Source: Acephala macrosclerotiorum (taxonomy: Eukaryota; Ascomycota; Leotiomycetes; Helotiales; Mollisiaceae). Taken from it: a DNA stretch of 64,000 bases. Below the pieces are notes generated by a model that was not told the origin of the DNA, did no database searches, and was given only the letters and a program-made list of their open reading frames with translations. Within the stretch, counting starts at the first letter, position 1, and each line of letters begins with the position of its first letter. The stretch covers positions 248,001 to 312,000 of the forward strand of contig MU119246.1 of assembly GCA_014904845.1 (NCBI GenBank), in the 5' to 3' direction. A program made the position numbers and the translations under genes. Shown piece by piece: positions 33,943-47,900 of this stretch.

Positions 33943-33994
33943 AAAAAAATCGTTCGTCGATTTATAAATAAATTAATTAACGAACGATTTTTTT
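33943..33994. repeat. Terminal hairpin and fragment of the fold-back repeat family
   Basis: A perfect 15 bp inverted repeat (arm ending ATCGTTCGT, partner ACGAACGAT) flanks a 22 nt loop. It is followed to about 34100 by sequence similar to the outer part of the 46.7-51.2 kb arms (ATATATTTTATTT, then a fragment equivalent to the GCGAAA region). It is therefore a third, more decayed copy of that repeat's end. Confidence 0.65.
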
Positions 33995-36900
33995 TTTTTT
34001 ATATTTAATATATATTTTATTTTACAAATTTCATAAAAATATTTTTATAAAAAACTATAAAATTTTTAATAAATATTTACTTTAAAACGATTATAAAATA
34101 TAATATTTTTATTAAATTAATTTAATTATTTTTATAATTATTAAATTAAAATTTTTTAAAATTTTAAAATTTTAAAATATATTTATTTATTTTTTATTTA
34201 TTTATTTATTAAAACGATCGAGTTTATTCGTATAATTTTATTATTATTATATATTTAATACGAAAAATTTCAAATATAATAAATATATTCGAATTATTAA
34301 TTCAATTTCTATAAAATTTTTAATAATTTTTAATAAAAATTTTAATCGATTTATTCGAATTTTTTAATTAATATTTTATTAATTAATATATTTTGTTTAA
34401 TTTATTATTATTTGATTTATTAAAATTTCGTATTTCGAATTTTTTTTTATTTTAAATTTTAATACGTTTTAATTAAAAAAGTTTATTAAATAATATATTT
34501 ATAATATTAATACATTTTAATAAAAATTGTAATAATAATAACAATATATAATAAATACAATATTTATTAAATATAAATTTTTTTTTTTAATTTTTATATT
34601 ATTTAAAATAATTAAAATTATAAAAATTGTAAAAATCGTAAAAATAAAATTTTTTTATAATAAAAGAAATTGAATTACAATAATTGAAAAATAAATTTTT
34701 TTATATTTGCGACGTTTAATATTATTAATACGATTTAATTACAAAGTAATCGTAAATTAATTTAATATTATTAATTGAAAATTCGAAAGTTTTTAAATAT
34801 TATTAAATATTTTTTCGAAAAAATTATATAATTTTATAAATATTAATACTATAAATATAAAAAATTAATAAAACGATTTTCGATATTTAAATTTTTTTAA
34901 ATATTTTAATTTCGAGTTTTTTATATATTTGATTATTAAAATATTTATTATATAAAATAAAAATAAATATTATTATTTAAATATTTTATATTTTTATATA
35001 ATAATAAATAAATTACTTTTTAATTATAACGATATAATATATAATAATTTATATTAATTATTCGTTAAATATATATATTTTTATTTAAGTTTTTATTTTA
35101 TTATTTAAATATTTATTTTAATTATTTATTTTTATTTCGAGTTTTAATCGTAATATTTACGTAATTATTTTACGTTAATAAATACTTTTTAATAGCGTTA
35201 AAAAACTCTTTATAAATTGTTTAATTATTATAATTATTTTATTTTATTTTTTTATTTTATTTTTAATACAAATTATATTTTTTTTAATTATTAATATAAA
35301 TTTTTTTATTTTTTTTTATTTTTATTACAATAAAACAATTTTATTATCAATTTAAAAATTAATAATTAATTATTATTAATCGTCGTTTTCGTTTATTAAT
35401 TATAAAATCGAAATAAAAATAAAAACAAATTTCAATTTTTAAATATTATTAATAAATATATTTTTATTTTTATTACGAAACAAATTAATTAATTTATAAT
35501 TTTTTTTTTATTATTATTATAATAAAATAATCTCGTTATAAATTTAAAAATTAATATTTAATTATTATTGATATTATTTTTACGTTATTATTAATTTTTT
35601 ATTTTTTATTTTATTATTATAAGAATTTCAATATATAATACAATTAAAAAATACGATATTAAATCGATAAAAAATAAATATATAAAAATTATAAAATAAA
35701 AAAAATTTTATCGATTAAAAAAATTAATAATTAATTGTTTTTAAATTTTCAATTTTTTATTTTTCAATATTTTAAACGTTTTATTTTCGAATTATTAAAA
35801 AATATATTTTTATTTTTATTTTAAAATATATTAATCGCGATTAATTATTTATTTTTATCTCGAAATATATTAATTACGATTAATTATTTATTTTTAAATT
35901 TTAATTATTTTATTTTCGAATTATTAAAAAAAATATTTTTATTTTTATTTTGAAATATATTAATCGAATTTAATAATTATTTTCATCGAATAAAAAAATT
36001 AATATTTAATTATTTTCAATTTTCGATTATTAATAATAACGTTTATAATTTTTTTTCAAATTATTAAAAAATATATTTTTTATTTTTATTTTAAAATATA
36101 TTAATATTTTTACGATTTGTTTTTTTTTTAAATATATAAAATTATAAAAATTTGAAATAATATTTTAAATATTTAATAAACGTAAAAATTGTATTTAATA
36201 AATATATATTATAATATTGATATTTAATAAGTATATTATTATTATTATTATATTTTATAAATATATATTATTATTATTTAATTTTATTTATTTATTCGAT
36301 AATAAAAACTTTTATTAATAATATAATATTATAATTAAAATTTATTTAATATATTTATTTTAAATACAAAATAAAATAATATTATAAATATTTTAAAAAA
36401 AAATAATTATTATTAAATATTTTTTATAAATATAAAAAAAAATTATTTTTGAAAAATAAATAATTAAATAAATTTAATAATTTTTTTATTATTTTTTTTT
36501 ATATATTTTTTTATTTTTATATATTTATAATATTTTTATTTTTATTTTTAATATAATATTTAAATTATAAATAAATTTCGTTTAAAATCAAAATTAAATT
36601 TAAATTAAATTTAAAATTTAATTTTTAATTTAAAATAAATTATTTTAAATTTTCTTTATATTAATATATATATTATTTATATTTATATTGAATTTTTATA
36701 ATTAAATTTATTTTCGATTATAATAAAAATAGTTTTTTTAAAAATTTATTCAATAAAATTTAATATTTAAATAAAAAATATAAAATATAAAAAATATATT
36801 ATTATTTTTTATGTATTTATTATTATTATTCTCGATTTAATAATAATTACAATTATTATTTTCGATTTAATAAAATTTTTTAAAATAATATTAATTATTT

Positions 36901-38633
36901 TAAAATAATTTTTTTTTTAAAAAATATTTATAGTAATTTTAAACGTTATTAATTATATCGTATTAAATTAAAAATAAAATATTAATAAATTTTTATAATT
37001 TTATTATTGAATTTATTATAATTATTTAATTTTTTTAAAAAAAAATTTATTTTTATTTTTTTCGAGATTTTAATTTTATTATTAAAATTCGTTTTTCTTT
37101 TAAAAAAAATTAATAATATTTATTTATAAAAAATTTCTTTAGAAATTATTAATTTAAAATTAAATAATTTATATATTACAAATTATTTAATTTATTTTAA
37201 TAATAATAAATTTTATATTAATAAAAATAATTTTCAATTTTTATTAATATATAAATTATTTTTAAATTTGTTTTAAAATATTTAATATATCGTAAATATA
37301 ATTTTACATTGAAAAAAATATATAATTATTTTTAAAATTTAAAATATTAATATTATTAAAAATATTATAATCGTTTTTAATATAATTTAAAATATTTATT
37401 TAAAAAATAAACGAATATTAAAATTATAAATAAAATAAAATTTATTTAATTTAAATACGATTTTAAATTTTTAAAATAATTATTAAATTCTTTAAAATTA
37501 ATTTATTTTACGATAAATAATATTAAAAAATTATTTTGTACGTTATCTAAATTAAAAAAAATTTTAATTTTAAAAAAATATAATAAAATATATATTTTAT
37601 ATACGAGAAAAAATTATATATAATTTTATTTAATATTAAATTTTAAAATTTATATATTATAATAATATAAATTAAAATAATAAAAAAATTAATATAAAAA
37701 ATAATTTATTTTTAAATAAAAAAAAATTCGCAAATAACGAAAAAAAACAAAAATTAATTTTTAAATTAATTTTTTTATTATTTTTATTAAATTATTAATA
37801 ATTTTACGTTTAATTTAAAAGTTTTATATTATTATAATTTTTGTATTAATATTAATAATAAATTTATTATATATATTTTTTTATAATTCGATTAATATTT
37901 TTTTAAATTGTAAAAATTTCGTATTTTTTTTAATTTAATATATTATTTATATAAAATAAATAATTTAATTTAAAAAATTGTATATAATACGATTATAAAT
38001 AAAAATTATTAGAAATTTTTATATATAAAAAAATTATAATACTTTAACAAAATTTAATAAAATTAATAATTAATAATTTTTAATAATTAAATAAAAATTA
38101 TAAATTTTTTATTAATAATAATATATTTTTTATAAATAAATTAATTTTATAATTTTATAAATTTATCAAAATTTAATAATTTATATAAATTAATATTATT
38201 AAACGAATAAATTGAAATTTTAAATAATAAATAAAAAATTTAATTTTTAAAATTAAAAATAATAATTTTTTAAATTGCGCAATAATCTTTATAATACAAA
38301 TATATATTTTTTCGATTTTGATTATATTATTAAAATTAATTCGAAAAAATCGAATTAAATTATAACGACGTAAATTATACGTTTTAATAATATATTTAAT
38401 TATTAAATTGTAAAAATAATATTAATTTTTATTTAAAATTTTTATATTATTTAATATTAATAATTCGAATTTTATATAATATTTAAAACTTTTTTAATAT
38501 TTTTTTAAAATTCGAAATTAATATTATATTTATTAATATAAATATTTTAATTTTATTTTCGATTTAAATATTTTTATTATTATAATTAATATATTAACGT
38601 ATTAAAATTTTTTTTTATTTCGAGTATAATATT

Positions 38634-38860
38634 ATTAATACGTTCGAGAACAAATTACAAAATATTAAAATTTTAATTTAATATTAATAATTTAATTTTA
38701 TTTACTTTTTTTTAAAGAGAGTATTTATTTATTTATATAATTAAATAAAGTAAACGTAAAATTAAAAAATAAATACTAGAGTAATTATTGTTAAAAGTAA
38801 TAAAAATTATAATTCGAATTATTTAATCGATCGTTTAAACGATCATTTAATTAAATCGAT
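38634..38860. repeat. Left direct repeat (LTR-like) of the 6.2 kb element
   Basis: Shared landmarks with the right copy, in order, are ACAAATTACAAAATATTAAA, TTAATTTTATTTACTTTTTT, AAGTAAACGTAAAATTAAAA and ATAATTCGAATTATTTAATC. Differences are mostly transitions. Confidence 0.78.
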
Positions 38861-41800
38861 ATTAGTAATTCTTTTTTTAAGAAAAAACGCTTTTTTCAAT
38901 TCGTAAACTAAAATCAAAAAAAAATATTATTGCAATTATCAATATACTATTTTACTATCGAATATTAAAAAGAAATTTAATTATAAATTAATTATTATTA
39001 CGTATTATAATATTTGATCGATTAAATTAAATTTAAAATTTTTTTTTTAAATTCGATAATTATAATTTTCAAATCAATCGAAAATTTTATTTTCGAAAAT
39101 ATTGAAAATATTAAAAATACTAAAAATATTAAAACAATAATTATACGTTTTTTTTTTTTAATACTATTTTTCTCAATAATCGTTTTTTTATTATTTTCGT
39201 TTTTATCGATTATTTTTATACTTTAAAATATTATATTCATTTTTGTACTTTGATATTAAAACGATTAATATTAACGAGTAATTTAAATAATTTATTAATA
39301 TTAAATTTAATTATAATATTAATTAAATTATTATTTTTAATAATTTATTGAATTTTTAAAAGTTTTTTACGTTTATACGATTATTTAATAATTATAATAT
39401 CGATTATAAAACGCTTTTTTTTAATAATATTGAATTTGATTATATACTCGTAAAAAAAAAAAAATCGATATAAATAATTATAAAAATTGAATTTAATTTT
39501 AATCGTTTTATAATGAAATTAAAAATAATAAAAATCGAGATTTTTATATCGATTTTTATTGTTATTATATATAATTTAAAAATTAAAATAATATAAATAA
39601 TTTTTTTGTATTTTATTAAACTTTAATAAAATAAATTGTTTTACAAATCGAATTGTTTATTATAATAAGTTTTATTATTAAAAACAATAATATATTCGAT
39701 TTACGAATTGAGATTTTTATTTATAGTAAAAAAATCGTTTATAAAAATGAAAAATTTCATTGAATATAAATTCAAATAAAAAAATCGAAATTTACGATCG
39801 AGATTATTTATTTATTATTGTAATTATTTATTTAGTATTATAATTTGTTTTTTTTTGAGATTTTAATATTGAATTATTATCGATATATTGTACGCAATTT
39901 TCGATTAATAAATAGAATTAATATATATTTTTCGAATATATTATTTGAAATACGTTTATTTGTAAAAATTTGATTTCGAATTAATTAAATTTAAATACTT
40001 ATTTTATTTTTTTTTACAAAAATACAATTTTATTTCTAATTTCGTTTATTATTAATTTGTACTTATTAAATAATAATAAAATATTTAATGTAAAAAATTT
40101 TGTAAATTTAATTAATAATTTGATTTTTTGTAATTTAAAATTTTTTAATTTTATAAAAATTTAATTTTTTAAAATAAATGTATTATTAATTTATATATTA
40201 ATTATTTCGAATAAAATATAATTATTTTTCGTAATAAATAAATAAAAATCGAAAATTGAAAATTTTATTAAAAATTTGTTTTTATAGTAAACGCTATATA
40301 TTTTATATTAATATATTTCTATTTTCGAAATTTCGTAAAAAGATTTAATTATTTTAAAAACGATATTCAACGAAAATTTAATAAAAATAATATATATTAA
40401 TAAAATTATTAATTATATATATATTTAAATAATATTTCTCAAATAAAATTTTTTTTTTTAAATTTAAAAAATAAAATAAAAATAATAATAATTTATTAAT
40501 TAATATATTAAATAATCGAAAATTAAATCAATATTATTTTTTTGTTTTTATTATTAAATATTTAAATTATAAAATGAAATTTCTCGTATAAAATTATTAT
40601 TTTTATATTTTTAATCTCGTTTATTAATTTTAAATCGAAAATTCGTTAATTATTAATTTTTTTTGAATTATTAAAAATTAATTTAAAAACTTTTTTTACG
40701 ATTAATTTATTAATTTCTTTTTTACGAGAAATTGTAAATAAATTATTTGAAATAATAATAATTTTTTTTACGTGAAAATCTATAAATAATTATTTATTTT
40801 TAATTTTTTTCTCAATTAAATAAATTTTGAAAATTTTTATATTTATATAAATTATTATATAAATATATTTATTGAAATTAAAAATATAAAAAAAAATTTT
40901 TATTATAATTCGAAATAAATATATTTTTTTTTTTAAAATATATAAAATTTTTTTAATCAAACGAAATAAATCGAGTATATTTTTTTTTAATTTCGAATTT
41001 CTTTTAAAAAAATTTAATTTTAAATTTAAATTTTTTAATTATTTTTCGAATTATTCGAAGTTTTAATAAAATAATTTTATTATTATATTACGAAAATTTT
41101 TTAATTTATTTAATAATTATAATTAATATATTTTTTTATTTATTATTAAAAACGTATATAATTTTTTTTATTTTTTATTTTTTTTTTTTAAAATAAATAC
41201 ATTTAAATTTAAAAATAAATTAATCAAATAATAATTTTATAAATTATTTTTTATTTGTAAAATGTTATTAATTTAATGAATAATATAATATTTTCGAATT
41301 ATAATTATTATATTTTTTATTGTTTTAATTTTAACGATAATTAATATTATAAACGCGTTTTATTATAATATTCGAAAGTAAATATTAAAAACAAAAAATA
41401 TAAAAATAATATTATTCGATTTTATTGTATTATTAATTATTTTAATTATTATTTGAAAAAAAAATTTTTTTTATAAATCGAAAAATTCTTAAAAAAATAT
41501 ATTATATATATATTTCAATAAAATATAATATTTTTTTATTAAATCAATCGAATTATAAATTTCTATCGATATAATTTTCAAATTAATATTTATATTTTTA
41601 ATTTTATCGCGAAATTCTTTAAAATTAAAATTCGTTTTAAAATTATAAATAGCGAATATTAATAATTCGAAATAAACGTCGATTTAATACGTTCAAAAAA
41701 TATTTTATATTTTTTTTATTAATATATTTACGAAAAATTTCGTAATTTAAAATATTATAATTTTATTTACAATTTAAATAAATAAAATAATTAAAATTAT

Positions 41801-44635
41801 AATCGTCGTATAATATAAATTTGAAATAATCGAGAAATTTGTCGTTTATTTGATATTATTAATAAAATTTCGTTATTTTTTTGATTTCTTTGAAATTTAT
41901 AGAATACTTTTTACGTTTTAATATTTGTACGAATTTAATAATCGATAAATACTTGAAACGCTTATATAATCGTTTGAATTTCATTTTAATTAAATAATAA
42001 ATAATAAAATCGATTTTTATTATAAAAATCTTATAATTACTATAAATTAAATTTTCGAGTAAATTAAATAATATTTAAAAATATTCGAATATTTTAATAA
42101 TAAAAATACGTCGCTTATTTTAAATAAATATATTATTGAAATTATTAAATTTAATTCGTAATTTGTTTATATTTTAAAAACAAAATAAAAAAAATACATT
42201 TATTGAAACTACGTAAAACGTAATATATTTAATTAATATATTAACGTTAATAATTTTAAAAAATAAAATTTTATTAATCTCGAATTTAATTATTATTTTT
42301 TTAATTTTAAATTTATTTAATTTAATATTTCGAATTCGTTAAAAAATTAAATATTAATTTTCGTCGATAATAAATTATTAAACGGCGTTAATATTAATTA
42401 TAATATCTATAAAAACGTTTAATATATAACGATTTATTAAATACATTTTTATATTAATAAATATTGAAAATAATTTTAATTATATTATAATATTTAATAT
42501 TATATAATAAATTAATTAATAATCAAATAATTCGATGATTTTAAATTTATTAATCGTATTATAAAATATTATAAAATAATTAATCGATTGTATAATATCG
42601 TTTTCGAGTAAATTTTTTTTTTAATAATTTCAATGAAAAATTATTCGTATTTTTTAACGATATTAAAATTTAATTTTTCGAATTTAATTACAAATTAAAT
42701 TATTTTATTTTTATCGAATAATTTCGATTTTTTAAAATCGTTATATATTTTTTTTCTTTTTCTAGTATATAATAAATACTTTAATAATTCGAATTTTTAT
42801 AAACGAAGTATTTTTTTTCGTTTTAATATATTATCGATTTTTTATAATTAATTCAATTATTATATCGAATATTTTTATTGAAATATTTACAATTTACGAA
42901 ATATAATTTGTTCGTATTTCAATAAACTTTTTTTTTTTGATTATAAAAATTTTAAAAACTATTTTTATTTTTATTTAAAATAAAATCGTATTATAAATTT
43001 TTTTATATACAATTTAAAAATTTAATAAAATCGAAGAAATATTTAATAGTATTTTAATACGTTTTAATAAACGTAATAAAATTTGTTTTATATAATAATT
43101 TTTGATTATATATTCGAGTATAAATTAAATTATTTTTAAATCAATTTTTAGTACAATATTTCGAAATATTCAAAAATTGTTTTATTTAAATTTTACGTTT
43201 AAATTATAATAAATATAATCGTATTTTATTAATTGAATATTTTATTTTAACGTTTTTCGATCTCGGAATTCGATTTTACAATTTTAATTATTTTATCAAA
43301 AAATAAATTTTTTTCAACGAATTTCTAATAATAGAATTTATTAATCTCGTTTACAAATATAATCGAAAACGTATTATAATAATTTTCGAGTTTAATATTT
43401 ATTTTCGAATATAAATCTTTAAATACTCGTATTAATATATTTAATAAGTTTTTTTTTTCGTAATATTTAAATTTATTATTATAAATTTTTATAAAAGTAA
43501 TTAATTTTTATAAATAAAATTAAATATTATTCAATTAAAATTTTTTAATAATTTTTTATTTTCTAGTATCGATAATAATAAAATTAATATTAAATATTGA
43601 AATTTTGAAATCGAATTAAACAATAAAATCTTTTTTAATATTGAAAAATATTTATTGAATATTATAAATTTTAAAAACGTTATTAAAAATATTTTTATTC
43701 GAAATTGTTCGTATAATAATTTTTATATAATTAATAATTTTAATAACGTTTAATATTCTTTGATTTTATTGAAATTTTTATTTTTAAAAATTCTATTTAT
43801 AAATATTCGATTTCTTTTTTACGTTTCAATCGAATTATTTATATTTTTTTACGAATTAAATATTTTTTTTTTTCGAAATAATTTTTTTTTAATTTTTTAA
43901 TCGAATTATTCTAATAATATTATTCTTTAAACGATTATTTTTAGTATTTGTAAAATTATTAAATTTATTTATATTGTAAAAATATAAATTTTATTATTAT
44001 AAAAAAAATTTCGTAAATTTTTTTTTATATTTTGTACGATTTGTACGAATTAAATTGTAATTCAATTAAAATATATTAAATTAAATTCTAATTATAAATT
44101 ATCGTTTTTTTTTTTTTAATTTAATTTTTCGTATATTATATAAAATCGAAAAATAATCGATTTTTCGTTTTTTAATTTTAATTTTTTTTATAATAAAAAT
44201 TGTATTTTGATTAAAATTTATTTTACTCAAAAAAAGTATTTTATTATAATAAAATAAATCCAATAAATATTGTAATACAATTTGCGTAAAATAATCGTTA
44301 AATTTTATATAATTTCAAGTTTTATATTGTATTTAAAAATTTTTTAAAAATTTTTTCGAATTTCGTAAAATACTTAAAAAAATATTTTAATAATAATAAA
44401 CAAATTACAATTAAATATTTATTATCAATACGTAATAAAATATAAAATTAAATAAAACGAAATTAATTGTAAAAACGTTTCGAATTTTTAATATTTTATT
44501 TTTTTAAAAATTTAAAAAAATCGTTTTTTTTTAATACAATTTAAAAATTTTTTATACGAGTACAATTTATTAAATATTTTTTCGTAAATAATTTTATTAT
44601 TCTATAATCGAACGATTAAATCAATTATTAATTAA

Positions 44636-44862
44636 TATTAATACGTTTAAAAACAAATTACAAAATATTAAAATTTTAATCTAATATTAATAATTTAATT
44701 TTATTTACTTTTTTTTAGAAAAAGTACTTATTTATTTATATAATTAAATAGAGTAAACGTAAAATTAAAAAGTAAATACTAAAATAATTATTATTAAAAA
44801 TAATAAAAATTATAATTCGAATTATTTAATCGATTATTTAAATAATTATTTGATTAAATTAA
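44636..44862. repeat. Right direct repeat (LTR-like) of the 6.2 kb element
   Basis: It matches the left copy over its full length, then diverges after TTAAATT. The left copy continues into interior sequence at that point, as expected for a 3' LTR. Confidence 0.78.
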
Positions 44863-46793
44863 TAAATATAATAATTTTAATTTTAATTTAATAATTAAAT
44901 ATTATTATTATTAATTTCGAATTTATTATAATAATTATTATTAATATAATTATAATAAATTTTATAGAATTCGTAAATTTTAAATTAAAATTTTATTTAA
45001 ATATTTTTAATTTTTATAAAATTTTTAATATTTGTAAAAAAATAATTAAATATTATTTTAATATAATAATAATTAAAATAAAATTAATGTTTCGATTTCG
45101 ATTTATATTTTAAAAAATAATTAATAATTCGCGATTTATTATAAATAAAATCGATAAATATTTAATAATACGATTAAAATATATTATAATTATACGTTTG
45201 AAATTATTTGATTAAAATAACGTTTTATAAATATTTTTTATTTTTAAAATCAATTAATTAACGTTTATATTTAATATAAACATTAAATATAATTTTTATT
45301 TCTTTGAAAATTTTATTAAAATATTAATAAATATAATATTAATTTTTCGAAAAATAATTAAATATAATATATTCGTAAAAAAAATTTAAAAATATATAAT
45401 AATATTTTTAAATAAATTTATTACGTTTATTAATAAATTATATTAATAATTTAATAATAAAAAATATTATAAATTAATAATTAAAAACTCGAAAAAAAAT
45501 TTAAATAATAAAAATTAATTATAATATATATAAAAAAATAAAAAAATAATATAATAAAATTTATTTTATTTACGATTTATTTATAAAATATTAATTTTTT
45601 TTTTAAATATATATTTTAATATATATATTATAAGATTTTTATACGTATATATAAATTAAATATTTATATTTATTATTTATTTAAAGATTAATTTATCGAT
45701 AAAATTATTAAAATAATAATAATTTTATTTTAAAATAAATATATAATTTTTATTATTAATATTTTTATTTAGAGTAATTTAAATTTTTTTTTGTTTTATT
45801 AATAAATTAAAATCGATATTTGTATAATTTTATAATTTTTTTTTTATAAATATTTATTAATTTTACAATAATTATATAATTATATTCGATTTAATAAAAT
45901 AATAAATTAATTTAAAAAATTTACAATTTAAACGAATAAAAAAAATAAAAATTATATTTATTAATCGAATAATTTGAATCAAAATATTAAATAAATATTT
46001 TATTAATTTAAAATTTAATTTTTATTAAAATAAATAATATAATAAATATAATTTATTTTTCGAGTTTATTATTTATATTAATATTAAAAATTTTAAATTT
46101 TTAAATAATAAGTTTTTTTTTTTTTAAAAAAAAACAATCGAGTTTTAATAATTAAAATATTAATATAAATAATATTTTTTAAAAAAATTATTATTATCGT
46201 TTTATATAATTATAATAAAATAATAATTAAAATATTTTAATAAATTTTCATATAAAATTATTAATATTTTAATATTTTTTATTATTGAATTATATTATAA
46301 ATTATATATTAAAAATATAAATATTTAATAAAATGATTATTTTTTAATTTTAAAAAATATTTAATTTAATTATTAAATTTAAATTGATTATTATATTAAT
46401 TTATAATATTAATAAAAAAAAATTTATAATCGTAATAAAATTCGTTTAAAAAAATTAAATAAAAAATATAAAAAACGAATTAAAAATATTTTTATTAACG
46501 AGAAATTGTAATAAACTTTTTTAAAAAATAATAATAATTTAATAATTTAAATAAATACGTTTTAAAATTTTTAAAATTATTTAAATTATATTTTAATAAA
46601 TATAATTTTTTTTTTAAATTATTAATAATATTTTTTTAAATTTGTATTTATTTTAATAAATTTAAATAAAATAATATTAATATTTAATATATTTATAAAA
46701 TGTTTTTTTTGTATCGAAAGAAAAAATTCGTTTATCGATTTGCAAATAAATCAATCAATAAACGAGTTTTTTCTTTCAATATTCGATATATAT

Positions 46794-47051
46794 TGTAGAA
46801 GGGCAATGGAGCACAAAGCAAAAAGGCCCAACCGTAGGTCAGTTCGTCTTAGCCAGTGGGCTAGACTCATCCGAAGTAATCCGTAATCCGTAAATCAATC
46901 AATCAATCAGTCAGAGTAGAAGTAGAAAGGGTTGTTGATTAGTCTATAGTGAGCGAAAGCTCCTTATGTACTAGAAGACACGTGACCAGCACTGCCCTCG
47001 AAACTAGCTATTTACAAGGATTTTGAAGGGAGAGCATATAGCCCCACCACA
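46794..47051. mobile_element. Undecayed 258 bp solo LTR inserted in the left arm
   Basis: An island of normal composition begins TGTAGAAGGGCAATGG and ends CCCCACCACA (TG..CA ends, TGT/ACA inverted). Flanking ATAT on both sides fits a 4 bp target duplication. The right arm of the fold-back element shows the empty site: ATTCGATATATAT followed directly by TTTATTT. The island holds TCAATCAATCAATCAGTCAG, a CACGTGACC motif and no coding capacity. It entered after the surrounding DNA had decayed. Confidence 0.78.
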
Positions 47052-47292
47052 ATATTTTGTTTTATAAATCTCGCGAAAATAATTTTACGAAGAGTTTTAA
47101 AGTTTTCGATTTTAGTAATTTATTTTTATTTTAAGTTTCAAATTAATAATTTTTAATTTGAGCGTTTTATAAGTATTTAAAATTGAAATAATTATTAAAA
47201 TAAAATTTTAAATTTTATCGAGTAATAAAATCGATAAATTGATAAATTTTTTAATATTTAAAATAAAAATATATTACGAAATCTTATATTAC

Positions 47293-47900
47293 TAAAAAAA
47301 TACTTTTTAAAACTCTCGTTTTTTATATTGAATTATTATAATCGATTCAATTAATTTGAATTATTTTATTTAATATATAATTTTAAAAAGAAATTTTTTG
47401 AGATTTTTTTTGAGAATTGTATAATTATTTTAATATTTAAATATTTTAATACTTTAAATAAAAACGTATTTTTAATAGAATTTTATATTAAAAAATATTT
47501 TTTGAAATTTTTGTTTTTTATATTAAATTATTATAATTGATTTTATTGATTATAAATACTTATTACGATTATATTTATTAAAAAAAAATTTTAAATTTTT
47601 TTTTAAATATTGTATAATTATAAAATTAAAATAAAATTTTAATATATTAATATTTCAATATTTAAAATAGAAATGTATTTTTAGAATTTTAAATTAAAAA
47701 AATACTTTTTAAAATTCTCGTTTTTTATATCGAATTATTACGATCCATTTAATTAATTTAAATTATTTTTTTTAATATATAATTTCAAAAAAAAAAATTT
47801 TTAAAATTTTTTTTAAAAATTGCGTAATTATAAAAATATTTAATATTTTAATGTTTAAAATAAAAACGTATTTAAAAAAATTTTAAAATCGCGATTTTTA
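47293..47900. repeat. Three tandem units of about 200 bp inside the left arm
   Basis: The landmark CTCGTTTTTTATAT-GAATTATTA recurs near 47315, 47510 (as TTGTTTTTTATAT) and 47717, each preceded by a run like AAAAAAATACTTTTTAAAA. The same triplication is mirrored in the right arm (about 50440-50880). Confidence 0.6.

Larger units (their letters stand above)
38634..44862. mobile_element. Decayed LTR-type retroelement, about 6.2 kb
   Basis: Two direct repeats of about 225 bp (38634-38860 and 44636-44862) bound a 5.8 kb interior. The interior's left end also follows the third copy of the same repeat at 63233, collinear for over 500 bp, which shows that repeat plus interior is one element. Length and architecture fit an LTR retrotransposon. 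No gag-pol motif survives, so superfamily and orientation cannot be read. Confidence 0.72.
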
